Position numbers and translations under genes: made by a program. From contig JAFGKD010000038.1 of assembly GCA_016928775.1 (NCBI GenBank), positions 16,295 through 80,294 on the forward strand: DNA of 64,000 bases, in the 5' to 3' direction. Of this stretch, positions 1-8,929 are shown piece after piece; the first letter of the stretch is position 1; each line of letters opens with the position of its first letter. The notes under the pieces were generated by a model, which saw only the letters and a program-made list of their open reading frames with translations, was not told where the DNA came from and did no database searches. Source of the stretch: Candidatus Zhuqueibacterota bacterium. GTDB taxonomy: Bacteria; Zhuqueibacterota; Zhuqueibacteria; Residuimicrobiales; Krinioviventaceae.

Positions 1-2
1 GT

Positions 3-1028
3 GCTTTTTGCTGCATGGGTTTGCAGGTGTCCGCACAAGAGCCCTATAGAGTTGGCACAACAAGTGCCAATTTTCTCGAGCTTGGTTACGGCAGCGCAGG
101 AATTGCTGTGGGAGATGCTTATGTCAGTTCGGTGAGAGACGTTTCTTCCATTTACTGGAATCCAGCCGGTTTGGGATATATGGGAAAAAATGAATTTCAG
201 GTTATGCATCAGCCATGGATCGCCGATATCAATACAGCGTTTGTTGGTTTGGGTTATGTGGTTCCAAGGTGGGGGACAGTTGGTGTCGGTCTCGTCTATA
301 CCGGTTATGGAGAAGAAGAAGTGACCTCCATGCTCATGCAGGAAGGGACAGGTGAAAGATTCGATGGCCTGGACTATGCTGTTAACCTTTCGTTTGGCAG
401 AAAGCTGGCGCAATGGTTTTCATTTGGACTCTCTGGAAAATTTGTTTCATCCCGTATTTGGCATGAAACGGCAAGTGCTGTCGCGCTGGATCTGGGCGCG
501 ATTGTGAATACCCGATTTTTATCATGGACAGGCACAGAGGAAAGTGGATTGTCAATCGGGATGAGCATTTCGAACTATGGCACCAGGATGCAATATAACG
601 GCATTGACTTGAAAAGGCCCATTGATGAAGCCCCGAACGAAGCTGGCAATTTTGAATATGTTCCGGCCCGCTATGAAACACAGGCGTGGGAGCTGCCTTT
701 AATTTTTCGAATTGGTATCTCGTTCCATCCCATTCTGACATCCGTGCACCGCGTAACAGTGGCTGTCGATGCACTACATCCCAATAATAATAGCGAATAT
801 ATCAATGTGGGTGGAGAATATGGTTTGACCGTGCCCGGATTTGGCGTGTTGATGTTGCGCGCCGGATACAAAGGCATGGGTATGGTTGATTCGGAATTTG
901 GGCCAACTTTTGGCTTTGGCTTCTTGTTCAACTTTTTGCATAATAATGCCATAAAGATCGATTACGCCTATCGTCAAGTCGGTATGCTGGGTAGTATAAA
1001 CGCGTACACGTTGGGCTTGACATTTTGA
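3..1028 (+). CDS. PorV/PorQ-family outer-membrane beta-barrel protein (5' end outside window)
   Basis: The reading frame is open from the first bases of the window. It reads into a signal-peptide-like end (AFCCMGLQVSAQ) before the mature part, so the true start lies upstream; an internal ATG at 15 is not convincing. The mature protein begins with the typical PorV/PorQ opening: an ELGYGSAGIAVGDAY segment, then SSIYWNPAGLGY, followed by alternating amphipathic strands expected of an outer-membrane barrel, and it ends in an aromatic residue (TLGLTF). PorV proteins act with the type IX secretion system by shuttling cargo at the cell surface; PorQ-like members are often found beside large secreted proteins. 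The gene is followed 28 bases later by a 1176-aa exported protein, probably in the same operon, so the two may be partners. It ends with TGA. Family call is firm; the precise role is inferred. Confidence 0.8.
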   Translation, partial: AFCCMGLQVSAQEPYRVGTTSANFLELGYGSAGIAVGDAYVSSVRDVSSIYWNPAGLGYMGKNEFQVMHQPWIADINTAFVGLGYVVPRWGTVGVGLVYTGYGEEEVTSMLMQEGTGERFDGLDYAVNLSFGRKLAQWFSFGLSGKFVSSRIWHETASAVALDLGAIVNTRFLSWTGTEESGLSIGMSISNYGTRMQYNGIDLKRPIDEAPNEAGNFEYVPARYETQAWELPLIFRIGISFHPILTSVHRVTVAVDALHPNNNSEYINVGGEYGLTVPGFGVLMLRAGYKGMGMVDSEFGPTFGFGFLFNFLHNNAIKIDYAYRQVGMLGSINAYTLGLTF

Positions 1029-1056
1029 AGGATTGCCTATAACAGGAGTATTCGCA

Positions 1057-4000
1057 ATGACAAAAGCTTTCATCTCGAGTTTTATCATTCTACTTGTTTT
1101 CAGTCTTGTGTACCCGCAGGGTCGCCCGTATGAGGGACCGGATGATCCTGCCGGCGATATTGCCGCCGAGCGGGCGGGCTGGATGAACGGAAATCGCGTA
1201 TTGCTGTTTTATCGCAATACAACAGAACAAAGTGACCATGTTTCGTGGTTTGTGACCAAATGGCCCAATACCAATGAAGGGACCAAGATGCATGATGGCA
1301 TCGCGCTGCTCATCGGTGCACGTGTCTATGTTGAAAATGATTCCATTCCGGTAACCGATCCAAGTATTATTGCGGCGCATGCGAATCTGGATACCTTGTA
1401 TTTTTGTCAATCCAGCTACAGAGAGCATATGGACCGCGATCCTACCGGTACTGTTGAGTGGGGCCTCTATCCTGTATTTGGTTATTTTGACGAATTTAGC
1501 GAAACGCCGGCAATGAGCAATCTGCCCGAATCATGGCCCCCGGCAGGCTGGCCGGCGGCGGGCAACGGCACGATTTGGCCGGGAGAATGGAACGGCCGTT
1601 TTGGCCGCGGGGTGATGAAAGCGGATCTGGAGAGTTATTTTGTCGTCAATGATGCGCACGATCAGGAGTATTTGGGTCCGGAAGATACGATAAAGTACTA
1701 TCCTCGTCCCGGTGTGCGAATCGGTGATAAAAAACCGGACGTGACGATACAACGAGGATTGCCATGGGGTGGCATTGGCATTCGCGTTCAAGCCAGAGGT
1801 TTTCAATGGAGTAATCCGTCGGCCCAGGATGCAATTTTTTGGGAGTATAGCATTGCCAACATTTCCGACTATAACCTGCCCGAAATGTATTTCGGACTTT
1901 ATACAGATAATGCTGTTGGTGGTGAATCAGCCACTGGCGCTGATGATATCGCCTTTTATAATAAAGATTTGAACATGTGCTATTCCTGGGATCTCGATGG
2001 CATCCCTGTCGGCGGCGCCAAAGAGCCCGGTGTTTATGGCCTGGCCTATCTGGAAAGCCCCGGAATCCCTGCGGATGGTGTTGATAATGATAATGACGGA
2101 TTAATCGATGAAAAACGTGATAATGACGCCGAACAGCTCGTCGGTCCTTATGACAAAATCGATGATCTGGCAGCCTTTTTGCGATTTTATAATCTTGAAG
2201 AGTCTGATCTTCGCGAACATTGGGACGCTGATGAGGATCAGGATTGGGATAGCTGGAAAGATATCAATAATAATGGCAAGTTTGAACCATCGGATGATAT
2301 TGGCGATGATGTGGGATTGGATGGTGTGGGACCGTGGGACTTGAATTACAATGGGCCGGATGCGGATGGTACTGAAGCCAACGGCAGACCGGACCGAGTC
2401 GAGGGTATTGCCGAACCTGATTTTGCCGAGACCGATGTGAGCGAATCGGACATGCTGGGTTTGACCTCCTTTCGCTATATATTTAACTGGGGAGGCGACT
2501 ATTATGGTGTCGCCGCCGATCAAAATCTGTTTGAGCTGCATAACGAACATATTTTTGACGAAGCACAAATGGAACCCCGAAACTTTGTCGAACAATTCGC
2601 TTCGGGTCTTTTTCCGCTTCACAAAGGATTGACGGAGCGGATTTCCATGTCACAGTTGCATGCTTATGAAGAGCTCACCAGCTTGAATTCCGAAACGCAT
2701 GATGCGCCGGCCCTGTTTCGTCTGAAAGAGGTAGTGCAGCTCATTTATGAGACCGATTACCGGTTTGCGCAACCGCCGATTATGCCGATTTTAACCGCGA
2801 CACCGGCGGACGGCAAAGTTTATCTGAGCTGGGATGATAAATCGGATCGATTGACACGTGACAGTTTTGCGAAAAATATCAATGATTTTGAAGGCTACAA
2901 GATCTATCGGGCAACGGATCCATATTTTGGCGATCCGATGAGCATTACCGATGGCTATGGTACACCAACATTACGCAAGCCGATTTTCCAGTGTGATCTA
3001 ATAGATGGAAGAAAGGGCTTTGCCGATTACGGAGAGGTCAACGGCATTCAATACTATCTTGGCAGGGATACAGGCATCACTCATTCGTTCATCGACAATA
3101 CCGTACAAAACGGCAGGACATATTATTATGCACTGGTGGCGTATGATTACGGATTGCCGACGGTCGGTGGCGGCATTTCACCGTCGGAGAATACGATTGT
3201 TCTTGAAATCGATGAAAATGAGGAGATCCGACGTATTTCACCAAACGTTGCGGTGGTGAAACCACATCAATATGCCGCAGGTTATCCGGATGAGAATATA
3301 CGAGTTGAGAATGAGTTGAATAGCGCGGTAGCGAAAAAACTCCCGTTTACGGTGGATATTTTTGACAAAGAGCGGGCGAAGAAGGGTCACACATACAAGC
3401 TCAAGATGCATGTCAAAGAATTGGGTAATTATAACACAAATGCGAGGTTTCGCAGTCCCTATGATATTTATTACTGCAATGATGAGATCCTGGTATACGA
3501 CACGTCCATGGGTGATTCGCTGGTCTACCGCGAGACAAAAGATGATTTGGCAGCATCAAATTTTGATTCTCTTGAGACAGCAGGCTTTTATGTGGTGACG
3601 GATCAGCGTGATATTGTGACCGAGTTGTTTGACGGAATCAGGCTGCGATTTCGTATGCCAACGGTTTTCCCGAGTCCGGATCCCGAGAATTGGGGATGGG
3701 TTGTCGGCAAAGCCCCGATCAACTTGTACACGGCAACAGATAACTATAAATACTTTCCATGGCAGCATGAGATTGTCTGGACGGATGATCCGGCTGCGTA
3801 CAGAACGCGCACGACTGTTTTATTCAAGGATGTCCACGGCCGATTCGGTGAATATCTGGACAAGGATATGATGCTGCTGGATCAATCGTTCAATTTTTAT
3901 ATCGTGAACAAGACGTTTGTTGATTCGACCGGAAATCATCCCATTATGGATATCATGGTCTATGATATAAACGAGAGCAAGGCGTATGAACCGGAAATTG

Positions 4001-4587
4001 ACTGGCTGGTGATCGGAGATGCCATAGAGGATTCGCGGGGGACAGGAGAAATTCTCTGGTGCGGTTCGATCTTTGTCATGGATTTCACAAATATTACGAA
4101 TAAAGCCGACATGCCTTTGCCAAACGATGTGTATCGTGTCGATTTCAAGCGCGCGTTTCATCACTCGGATTCGTTGATGTTTACGATATCGGGTTTGGAG
4201 GAAGAGCTGGACCTGGCCAAACTCAATGAAGATATGGAGAATATTCGCGTCGTACCAAATCCGTATGTGGTGACGAACACAATGGAACCATCGGTTGCCA
4301 ACTGGGACCGTAATCAGCAACGACAGATTATGTTCACCCACATTCCGGCCCAATGCCGAATCTCCATATTTACCATAGGTGGCGTATTGGTTGATGCGCT
4401 TGATGTCGATAATGCTGCGGAAAATCGTCAGAGTGAATGGGATATCAACTCAGCCGCCAATGGGACGGCACACTGGAATCTGCGCAGCAAGGAGGGATTG
4501 GAAATCGCTGCCGGCTATTATATCTATCATATTGAATCCGCGATAACCGGCAATGTCAAAGTCGGCAAGTTTGCTGTCATCAAATAA
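1057..4587 (+). CDS. Very large exported protein with Fn3-like part and C-terminal sorting-like domain
   Basis: Start chosen at ATG 1057, which has AGGAG nine bases upstream and gives a clean signal peptide (MTKAFISSFIILLVFSLVYPQ); a TTG at 1033 would add eight residues in front of it. The 1176-aa product has an N-terminal half rich in Asp/Asn loops (DNDNDGLIDE near residue 345, resembling calcium-binding loops). A fibronectin-III-like segment follows around residues 575-720 (EGYKIYRATDPYFGD ... GRTYYYALVAYDYGLP). The C-terminal domain begins IRVVPNPYVV and ends with GYYIYHIESA ... KFAVIK, the layout of a type IX secretion sorting domain. It follows the PorV-like gene closely and is followed by a secreted esterase. 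No enzymatic motif is visible. It is likely a surface or extracellular structural or binding protein. Confidence 0.7.
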   Translation: MTKAFISSFIILLVFSLVYPQGRPYEGPDDPAGDIAAERAGWMNGNRVLLFYRNTTEQSDHVSWFVTKWPNTNEGTKMHDGIALLIGARVYVENDSIPVTDPSIIAAHANLDTLYFCQSSYREHMDRDPTGTVEWGLYPVFGYFDEFSETPAMSNLPESWPPAGWPAAGNGTIWPGEWNGRFGRGVMKADLESYFVVNDAHDQEYLGPEDTIKYYPRPGVRIGDKKPDVTIQRGLPWGGIGIRVQARGFQWSNPSAQDAIFWEYSIANISDYNLPEMYFGLYTDNAVGGESATGADDIAFYNKDLNMCYSWDLDGIPVGGAKEPGVYGLAYLESPGIPADGVDNDNDGLIDEKRDNDAEQLVGPYDKIDDLAAFLRFYNLEESDLREHWDADEDQDWDSWKDINNNGKFEPSDDIGDDVGLDGVGPWDLNYNGPDADGTEANGRPDRVEGIAEPDFAETDVSESDMLGLTSFRYIFNWGGDYYGVAADQNLFELHNEHIFDEAQMEPRNFVEQFASGLFPLHKGLTERISMSQLHAYEELTSLNSETHDAPALFRLKEVVQLIYETDYRFAQPPIMPILTATPADGKVYLSWDDKSDRLTRDSFAKNINDFEGYKIYRATDPYFGDPMSITDGYGTPTLRKPIFQCDLIDGRKGFADYGEVNGIQYYLGRDTGITHSFIDNTVQNGRTYYYALVAYDYGLPTVGGGISPSENTIVLEIDENEEIRRISPNVAVVKPHQYAAGYPDENIRVENELNSAVAKKLPFTVDIFDKERAKKGHTYKLKMHVKELGNYNTNARFRSPYDIYYCNDEILVYDTSMGDSLVYRETKDDLAASNFDSLETAGFYVVTDQRDIVTELFDGIRLRFRMPTVFPSPDPENWGWVVGKAPINLYTATDNYKYFPWQHEIVWTDDPAAYRTRTTVLFKDVHGRFGEYLDKDMMLLDQSFNFYIVNKTFVDSTGNHPIMDIMVYDINESKAYEPEIDWLVIGDAIEDSRGTGEILWCGSIFVMDFTNITNKADMPLPNDVYRVDFKRAFHHSDSLMFTISGLEEELDLAKLNEDMENIRVVPNPYVVTNTMEPSVANWDRNQQRQIMFTHIPAQCRISIFTIGGVLVDALDVDNAAENRQSEWDINSAANGTAHWNLRSKEGLEIAAGYYIYHIESAITGNVKVGKFAVIK

Positions 4588-4641
4588 TTGAACGCCTTAA
4601 AAAGTGAAGGCATTATCTTTTGCGTTTCAGGAGAATTTGGA

Positions 4642-7164
4642 ATGAACAGAATCATGATTGTATTTTTCCTGGTTACAATGATGGGACTCGTTTTGTATGC
4701 GCACGACACCGTTCTTGCCTCCGACAACGGCGAAGAGATTGTGTTTACCGATGGTCTCTTGCTGCCTATCCCCAGAATACCGGAAACAAGGCAATTCGAT
4801 CTCATTGAGAAACAATTCGTTCTTGATACCTGGAAAACACCGCAGGCGGGTGAGACGGTGACTTTTGCTGATGAATTTTCGACGTGGCAACCTGTTTCTG
4901 TGGATGAACATGGCTGGTTTTCAAGCGAATCTCGTGAAAGCTACCTGTTTTGTACTGTTTCTTCCGACCAGGACAAGATCATGCTGCTTGAGCAAAATGG
5001 TAATGATTGTGTGTATGTGAATGGCGCCCTGCGTGCCGGGAATCGATATGGCTTTAAAGACGATTATGAAGCCTGGGAACCCTATTTCGGATTCTCTATT
5101 CTGCCCGTCAAACTAAAACAAGGTTCCAATGAGTTTGTGTTTTACAATACGAGAACGGGCCGCGTTAAAGCCAAACTGTTTGAACCAAAATCAACTGCCC
5201 TGATCAATAGTCTGGATCGTACCATGCCGGATGTGCTGGTTGGTGAACAAGTCGATACCTGGGGCGCGGTTGTTGTCATCAATGCAACCGAAAGGCCGAT
5301 GACGTCATTAAAGATTTCAGCTCATATTGAAAATAACGAACCGGTGGTCACCGATGTCCCCATCATCCAGCCGCTCACTGTCAGAAAAGTGGGTGTGCGC
5401 TTTAAAGCGATGCCACCTCAAGAAACGGGCACAGTTACTGTCATCCTCGATTTAAGTGATGGCGACAAGTCTCTGCACACGACCAATGTTGATTTGAGTG
5501 TTAAAACTTCACTTGAAGCGCATAAACGAACGTTTGTCAGCGCGATCGATGGCAGCGTGCAGTATTACGCTATAAATCCGGCGCAGGATCCGGACATGGA
5601 AAAACAGAAAGCGCTCGTTTTGTCTGTGCACGGCGCGGCTGTCGAAGCCATCAATCAAGCCAGTTCCTATTCTGGCAAGAGCTGGGCCCATATCGTTGCC
5701 CCCACAAACCGGCGACCGTACGGATTTAACTGGGAAGACTGGGGCCGAATGGATGCACTGGAGGTTTTGAATATTGCGCAAAAAACACTGAACATCGATC
5801 CAAGTCGGATTTATTTGACGGGTCATTCCATGGGTGGTCACGGCACCTGGCATTTGGGTGGAACATTCCCGGACAAATTTGCGGCAATTGGACCGAGCGC
5901 CGGCTGGCTCAGCTTTTGGTCCTATCGGGTGCGCGAGCGTCAGGACGATGTCACGCCCATGTCAAATATGCTGATGCGGGCGACATCACCAAGTCGAACA
6001 CTCGAGATTGCTGAAAATTACAAACAACATGGCATTTATATCATCCACGGTGCGGATGACGACAACGTGCGGGTGGATCAGGCCAGGACCATGGTTGAGC
6101 ATTTGCAAACATTTCACAATGATTTTATCTATCACGAGGAGCCGGGTCAGGGGCATTGGTGGGATATATCAGACGAACCCGGGACCGACTGTGTCGATTG
6201 GGCGCCGTTATTTGATTTTTTCGCACGCCACGCCCGTCCAGGAAAAGAGAGAATTCGCCAGATTGAATTTATTGCCGGACATCCCGGCATTTCGGCAAAA
6301 AACAACTGGCTGACAATCGAAGCACAAACCGAGCAGCTCAATTTGAGCCAAGTAAACATTCGCCTGGACCCGGGTCAAAGACGATTTGTTGGTACGACGG
6401 AAAATGTAGCGCGCCTTTCTTTTGATCTTTCCGTACTGCCTGGAAGCGAGCCCGTTACTGTCAATCTGGACAGTAGTAAACTGGAGAATATCGACTGGCC
6501 GCAGCATTCCAATAAACTATGGCTGGCAAAATCAAATGATCAATGGCAGGTGGTACCAGAGCCAGCGCTGTCACAAAAAGGGCCGCATCGATATGGTACG
6601 TTCAAAGAGGTCTTTTATAATCATTTTATTTTTGTTTACGGCACGCATGGAAATAAGCAGGAAAACCGCTGGGCGCTTGATAAAGCGCGTTACGATGCGG
6701 AGCACTTTTGGTATCAGGGCAATGGTTCCATTGACGTGATCGCTGATGTCGATTTTGATCCTGCGCAGGAGCCGGACCGAAATGTGATTTTATATGGCAA
6801 TGCCGATACCAACAGCGCCTGGAAGAGGCTACTGGGCGATAGTCCTGTGACTGTTAAGGCAGGACAAATCGTTTTTGGCGACAAGACCATAAAAGGGGAG
6901 AATCTGGCCTGTCTGCTGATTCGTCCAAGGCCTGGCAGTGACATCGCCTCGGTGGGTGTTGTCGCCGGTACCGGCATCGTTGGCATGCGGATGACGGATC
7001 GAAGACCTTATCTCAGTCCGGGGTACGCCTATCCCGATTTATTCGTGTTCACACCCGAGATGCTTGACGGCCGCGGCGATCGTGGTGCCATCGTCGCCGG
7101 ATTTTTCGGGCTGGATTGGCGATTGGAATCCGGAGAGGTGGTGTGGAATGTGGATAAATATTAA
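4642..7164 (+). CDS. Secreted serine esterase/peptidase of the alpha/beta-hydrolase (S9/CE1-like) fold
   Basis: Start ATG 4642 has AGGAG eight bases upstream and a signal peptide (MNRIMIVFFLVTMMGLVLYA); a TTG at 4588 is rejected. The 840-aa protein has an N-terminal beta-sandwich region of about 300 residues and an alpha/beta-hydrolase domain of about residues 320-530. Its nucleophile elbow is GHSMGG (Ser396), a probable acid Asp lies in HGADDDN (about 473-474), and His505 is in GQGHWW. About 310 further residues follow. This is the arrangement of prolyl-oligopeptidase-like and carbohydrate-esterase enzymes seen in polysaccharide-degradation loci, where they remove acyl groups from glycans. 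The surrounding glycosidases make deacetylation or de-esterification of a glycan the likelier role, but peptidase activity cannot be excluded. Confidence 0.75.
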   Translation: MNRIMIVFFLVTMMGLVLYAHDTVLASDNGEEIVFTDGLLLPIPRIPETRQFDLIEKQFVLDTWKTPQAGETVTFADEFSTWQPVSVDEHGWFSSESRESYLFCTVSSDQDKIMLLEQNGNDCVYVNGALRAGNRYGFKDDYEAWEPYFGFSILPVKLKQGSNEFVFYNTRTGRVKAKLFEPKSTALINSLDRTMPDVLVGEQVDTWGAVVVINATERPMTSLKISAHIENNEPVVTDVPIIQPLTVRKVGVRFKAMPPQETGTVTVILDLSDGDKSLHTTNVDLSVKTSLEAHKRTFVSAIDGSVQYYAINPAQDPDMEKQKALVLSVHGAAVEAINQASSYSGKSWAHIVAPTNRRPYGFNWEDWGRMDALEVLNIAQKTLNIDPSRIYLTGHSMGGHGTWHLGGTFPDKFAAIGPSAGWLSFWSYRVRERQDDVTPMSNMLMRATSPSRTLEIAENYKQHGIYIIHGADDDNVRVDQARTMVEHLQTFHNDFIYHEEPGQGHWWDISDEPGTDCVDWAPLFDFFARHARPGKERIRQIEFIAGHPGISAKNNWLTIEAQTEQLNLSQVNIRLDPGQRRFVGTTENVARLSFDLSVLPGSEPVTVNLDSSKLENIDWPQHSNKLWLAKSNDQWQVVPEPALSQKGPHRYGTFKEVFYNHFIFVYGTHGNKQENRWALDKARYDAEHFWYQGNGSIDVIADVDFDPAQEPDRNVILYGNADTNSAWKRLLGDSPVTVKAGQIVFGDKTIKGENLACLLIRPRPGSDIASVGVVAGTGIVGMRMTDRRPYLSPGYAYPDLFVFTPEMLDGRGDRGAIVAGFFGLDWRLESGEVVWNVDKY

Positions 7165-7195
7165 ATTGTATCTAATAAGCTCAAAAACAAAATCT

Positions 7196-7305
7196 TACGC
7201 AACGACGCGGAGGCGCAAAGGTTCACAAAGAAAGCAATTATAGAGAAATTTTTCAAATTTTGTAAAACCTTGGTGAATCTCAGCGTCTTGGCGCCTTTGC
7301 GTGAG
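7196..7305. repeat. Dispersed intergenic repeat with inverted arms
   Basis: The 199-base gap between the esterase and the SurA-like gene holds two arms of the same theme in opposite orientation. Left arm 7196-7220 contains GACGCGGAGGCGCAAAG; right arm 7277-7305, read on the other strand, contains CACGCAAAGGCGCCAAGACG. The style (ACGCAGAGGCGCAAAG) is that of short intergenic repeats seen in many environmental bacterial genomes. A minus-strand frame over it gives the low-complexity peptide often mis-annotated as a protein. Confidence 0.55.
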
Positions 7306-7363
7306 GCATTTTTCTCGTTGGCCTGAAAAAATTGTTATTGGCAAAATCAAGGTGAAATGCTTT

Positions 7364-8902
7364 ATGAAGCAGGTCACAGGCTTACCTACTCGAATAGCTA
7401 AAAAGCAGATTCTTTTTGTTGTTTTGAGCTTTCTATTTCTTCTGGTTTGCAGCAAGACCACCCTTGACGAACCGGAAGAACATATTCTCGTCCAAATTGG
7501 CGAAAAAAATATTTCGGTCGATGAGTTTATTCGACGATCCGAATACACCGTACGACCGCCTTATTGTCGTGGCAATCATAATCTGGATAAAAAAATAATC
7601 ATCAATTCACTCATCGCGGAAAAGTTGATGTCGATCGAGGCTCATGACACCAATGATTTCATTTTGCATGACAATATCCAGGCGTATCTGCGTGGCAGGA
7701 AAGAGCAGCTCATGCGGCAATGGCTGTATGAGAAAGAAGCTCGCCATAAAGTCGTGCTCGATACCACACAAATAAAAAAAATCTTTCAGGTTGCGGGACG
7801 ACGGTACAACATTTCCTATTTTAATATTCCCGATGGAGATCTCGTCTCCTTGATGGCCACAAAGATTAAAACAAGCGATAAATCCTTTGAGGATGTTTAT
7901 TTTGAAGCAACCCATCTGGACACGCTGCCGCAGCGAGAAGTGGACTGGTCAGCGCACGAACACGACCTTATTCTGGATTCGCTGTTTGCCAAACCGATGC
8001 TCAAAAACCAGATTGTTGGCCCCCTTCAAATCGCGGATGATCAGCATATGCTCATCAAAATTAACGGATGGATCGATCGACCGGCGGTCAGCCATTCTCA
8101 AATTCAGGAAAGATGGAAAAAGATTACCGATGAATATAAAGAGCGAGAAGCTGTGCGGTTGTTTGATCAATTTATTCTGAATGTGATGCGAGGAAAAACC
8201 ATCGAATTTTATCCGGATGTTTTTTTTCAGGTGGCCGACCTGCTGGGTCCAATCTATATCCAGACCACCGCAGAAAAAGAAAAGCTGATGCAAGACACCT
8301 TTTGGCAAAAAGACAACGATGCTGAGAAATACGCAAACGTGCAAGATAAAATCAAAGTATTCTACCAGGAGCCGTTTTTCAAAGTTGACGGGAAAACGTG
8401 GACTGTTCAAGATTTTGTCGATGAATTGGCCGCCCATCCGCTGGTGTTTCGGCAAAAAAAAATGAAAAAGAATGAATTCGGGCAACAATTACAATTTGCC
8501 ATCATGGATATGATCCGCGACAAAGTCCTTAATGAGATCGCTTATAAAAGAGGTTATGATAAAATAAATGTCATTGAGCGCCGTGTCAATATGTGGCGCG
8601 ATAATTTAAATTACCAGTCTTACAAGTCACAATATCTAAAAAGTGTTCTTCCGGACAGTTTGACAGAAATGCCCTATATGCAGGTCATTGAGGATTATTT
8701 GAATCAACTTGTCGATTCACTGCAAACAAAATACTCTGAAATCATTCAGGTCGATGTCGATACATTTAATGACATTCAACTCACACGCATAGACATGAGC
8801 GTAACCCGGCAAAATGTCCCGTTTACCAAGATTGTGCCGTCATTTCCATTAGTGACGACGGACAATGCTCTCGACTATGGAAAAAAAATGGAGATGCCAT
8901 AA
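7364..8902 (+). CDS. SurA/PpiC-like peptidyl-prolyl isomerase-type lipoprotein
   Basis: ATG 7364 is preceded by AAGGTGA with eight-base spacing and gives a lipoprotein signal ending in LFLLVC (lipid Cys29); a GTG at 7301 inside the repeat is rejected. The 512-aa product begins its mature part with VQIGEKNISVDEFIRRSE, then an AEKLMSIEA helix, the signature of the SurA/PpiC N-terminal chaperone domain. A degenerate parvulin-like segment follows around residues 140-260 (VGPLQIADDQHMLIKI). A second helical half contains another VDGKTWTVQDFVDELAAHP repeat of the N-terminal pattern. It would act in the periplasm, anchored to the membrane, on folding of exported proteins; placement among secreted glycosidases suggests help with their maturation. 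Isomerase activity is uncertain because the parvulin part is poorly conserved. Confidence 0.6.
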   Translation: MKQVTGLPTRIAKKQILFVVLSFLFLLVCSKTTLDEPEEHILVQIGEKNISVDEFIRRSEYTVRPPYCRGNHNLDKKIIINSLIAEKLMSIEAHDTNDFILHDNIQAYLRGRKEQLMRQWLYEKEARHKVVLDTTQIKKIFQVAGRRYNISYFNIPDGDLVSLMATKIKTSDKSFEDVYFEATHLDTLPQREVDWSAHEHDLILDSLFAKPMLKNQIVGPLQIADDQHMLIKINGWIDRPAVSHSQIQERWKKITDEYKEREAVRLFDQFILNVMRGKTIEFYPDVFFQVADLLGPIYIQTTAEKEKLMQDTFWQKDNDAEKYANVQDKIKVFYQEPFFKVDGKTWTVQDFVDELAAHPLVFRQKKMKKNEFGQQLQFAIMDMIRDKVLNEIAYKRGYDKINVIERRVNMWRDNLNYQSYKSQYLKSVLPDSLTEMPYMQVIEDYLNQLVDSLQTKYSEIIQVDVDTFNDIQLTRIDMSVTRQNVPFTKIVPSFPLVTTDNALDYGKKMEMP

Positions 8903-8929
8903 TACCTGATACGCTCGTCGAGGATCATG

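Noticed and set aside
382..774. Minus-strand frame of 130 codons inside the PorV-like gene
   Set aside because: Shadow of a clearly coding plus strand; no Shine-Dalgarno and no family-like sequence.
7195..7548. Minus-strand frame ending FLCEPLRLRVVA
   Set aside because: It arises from the dispersed repeat; such peptides are a known false annotation.
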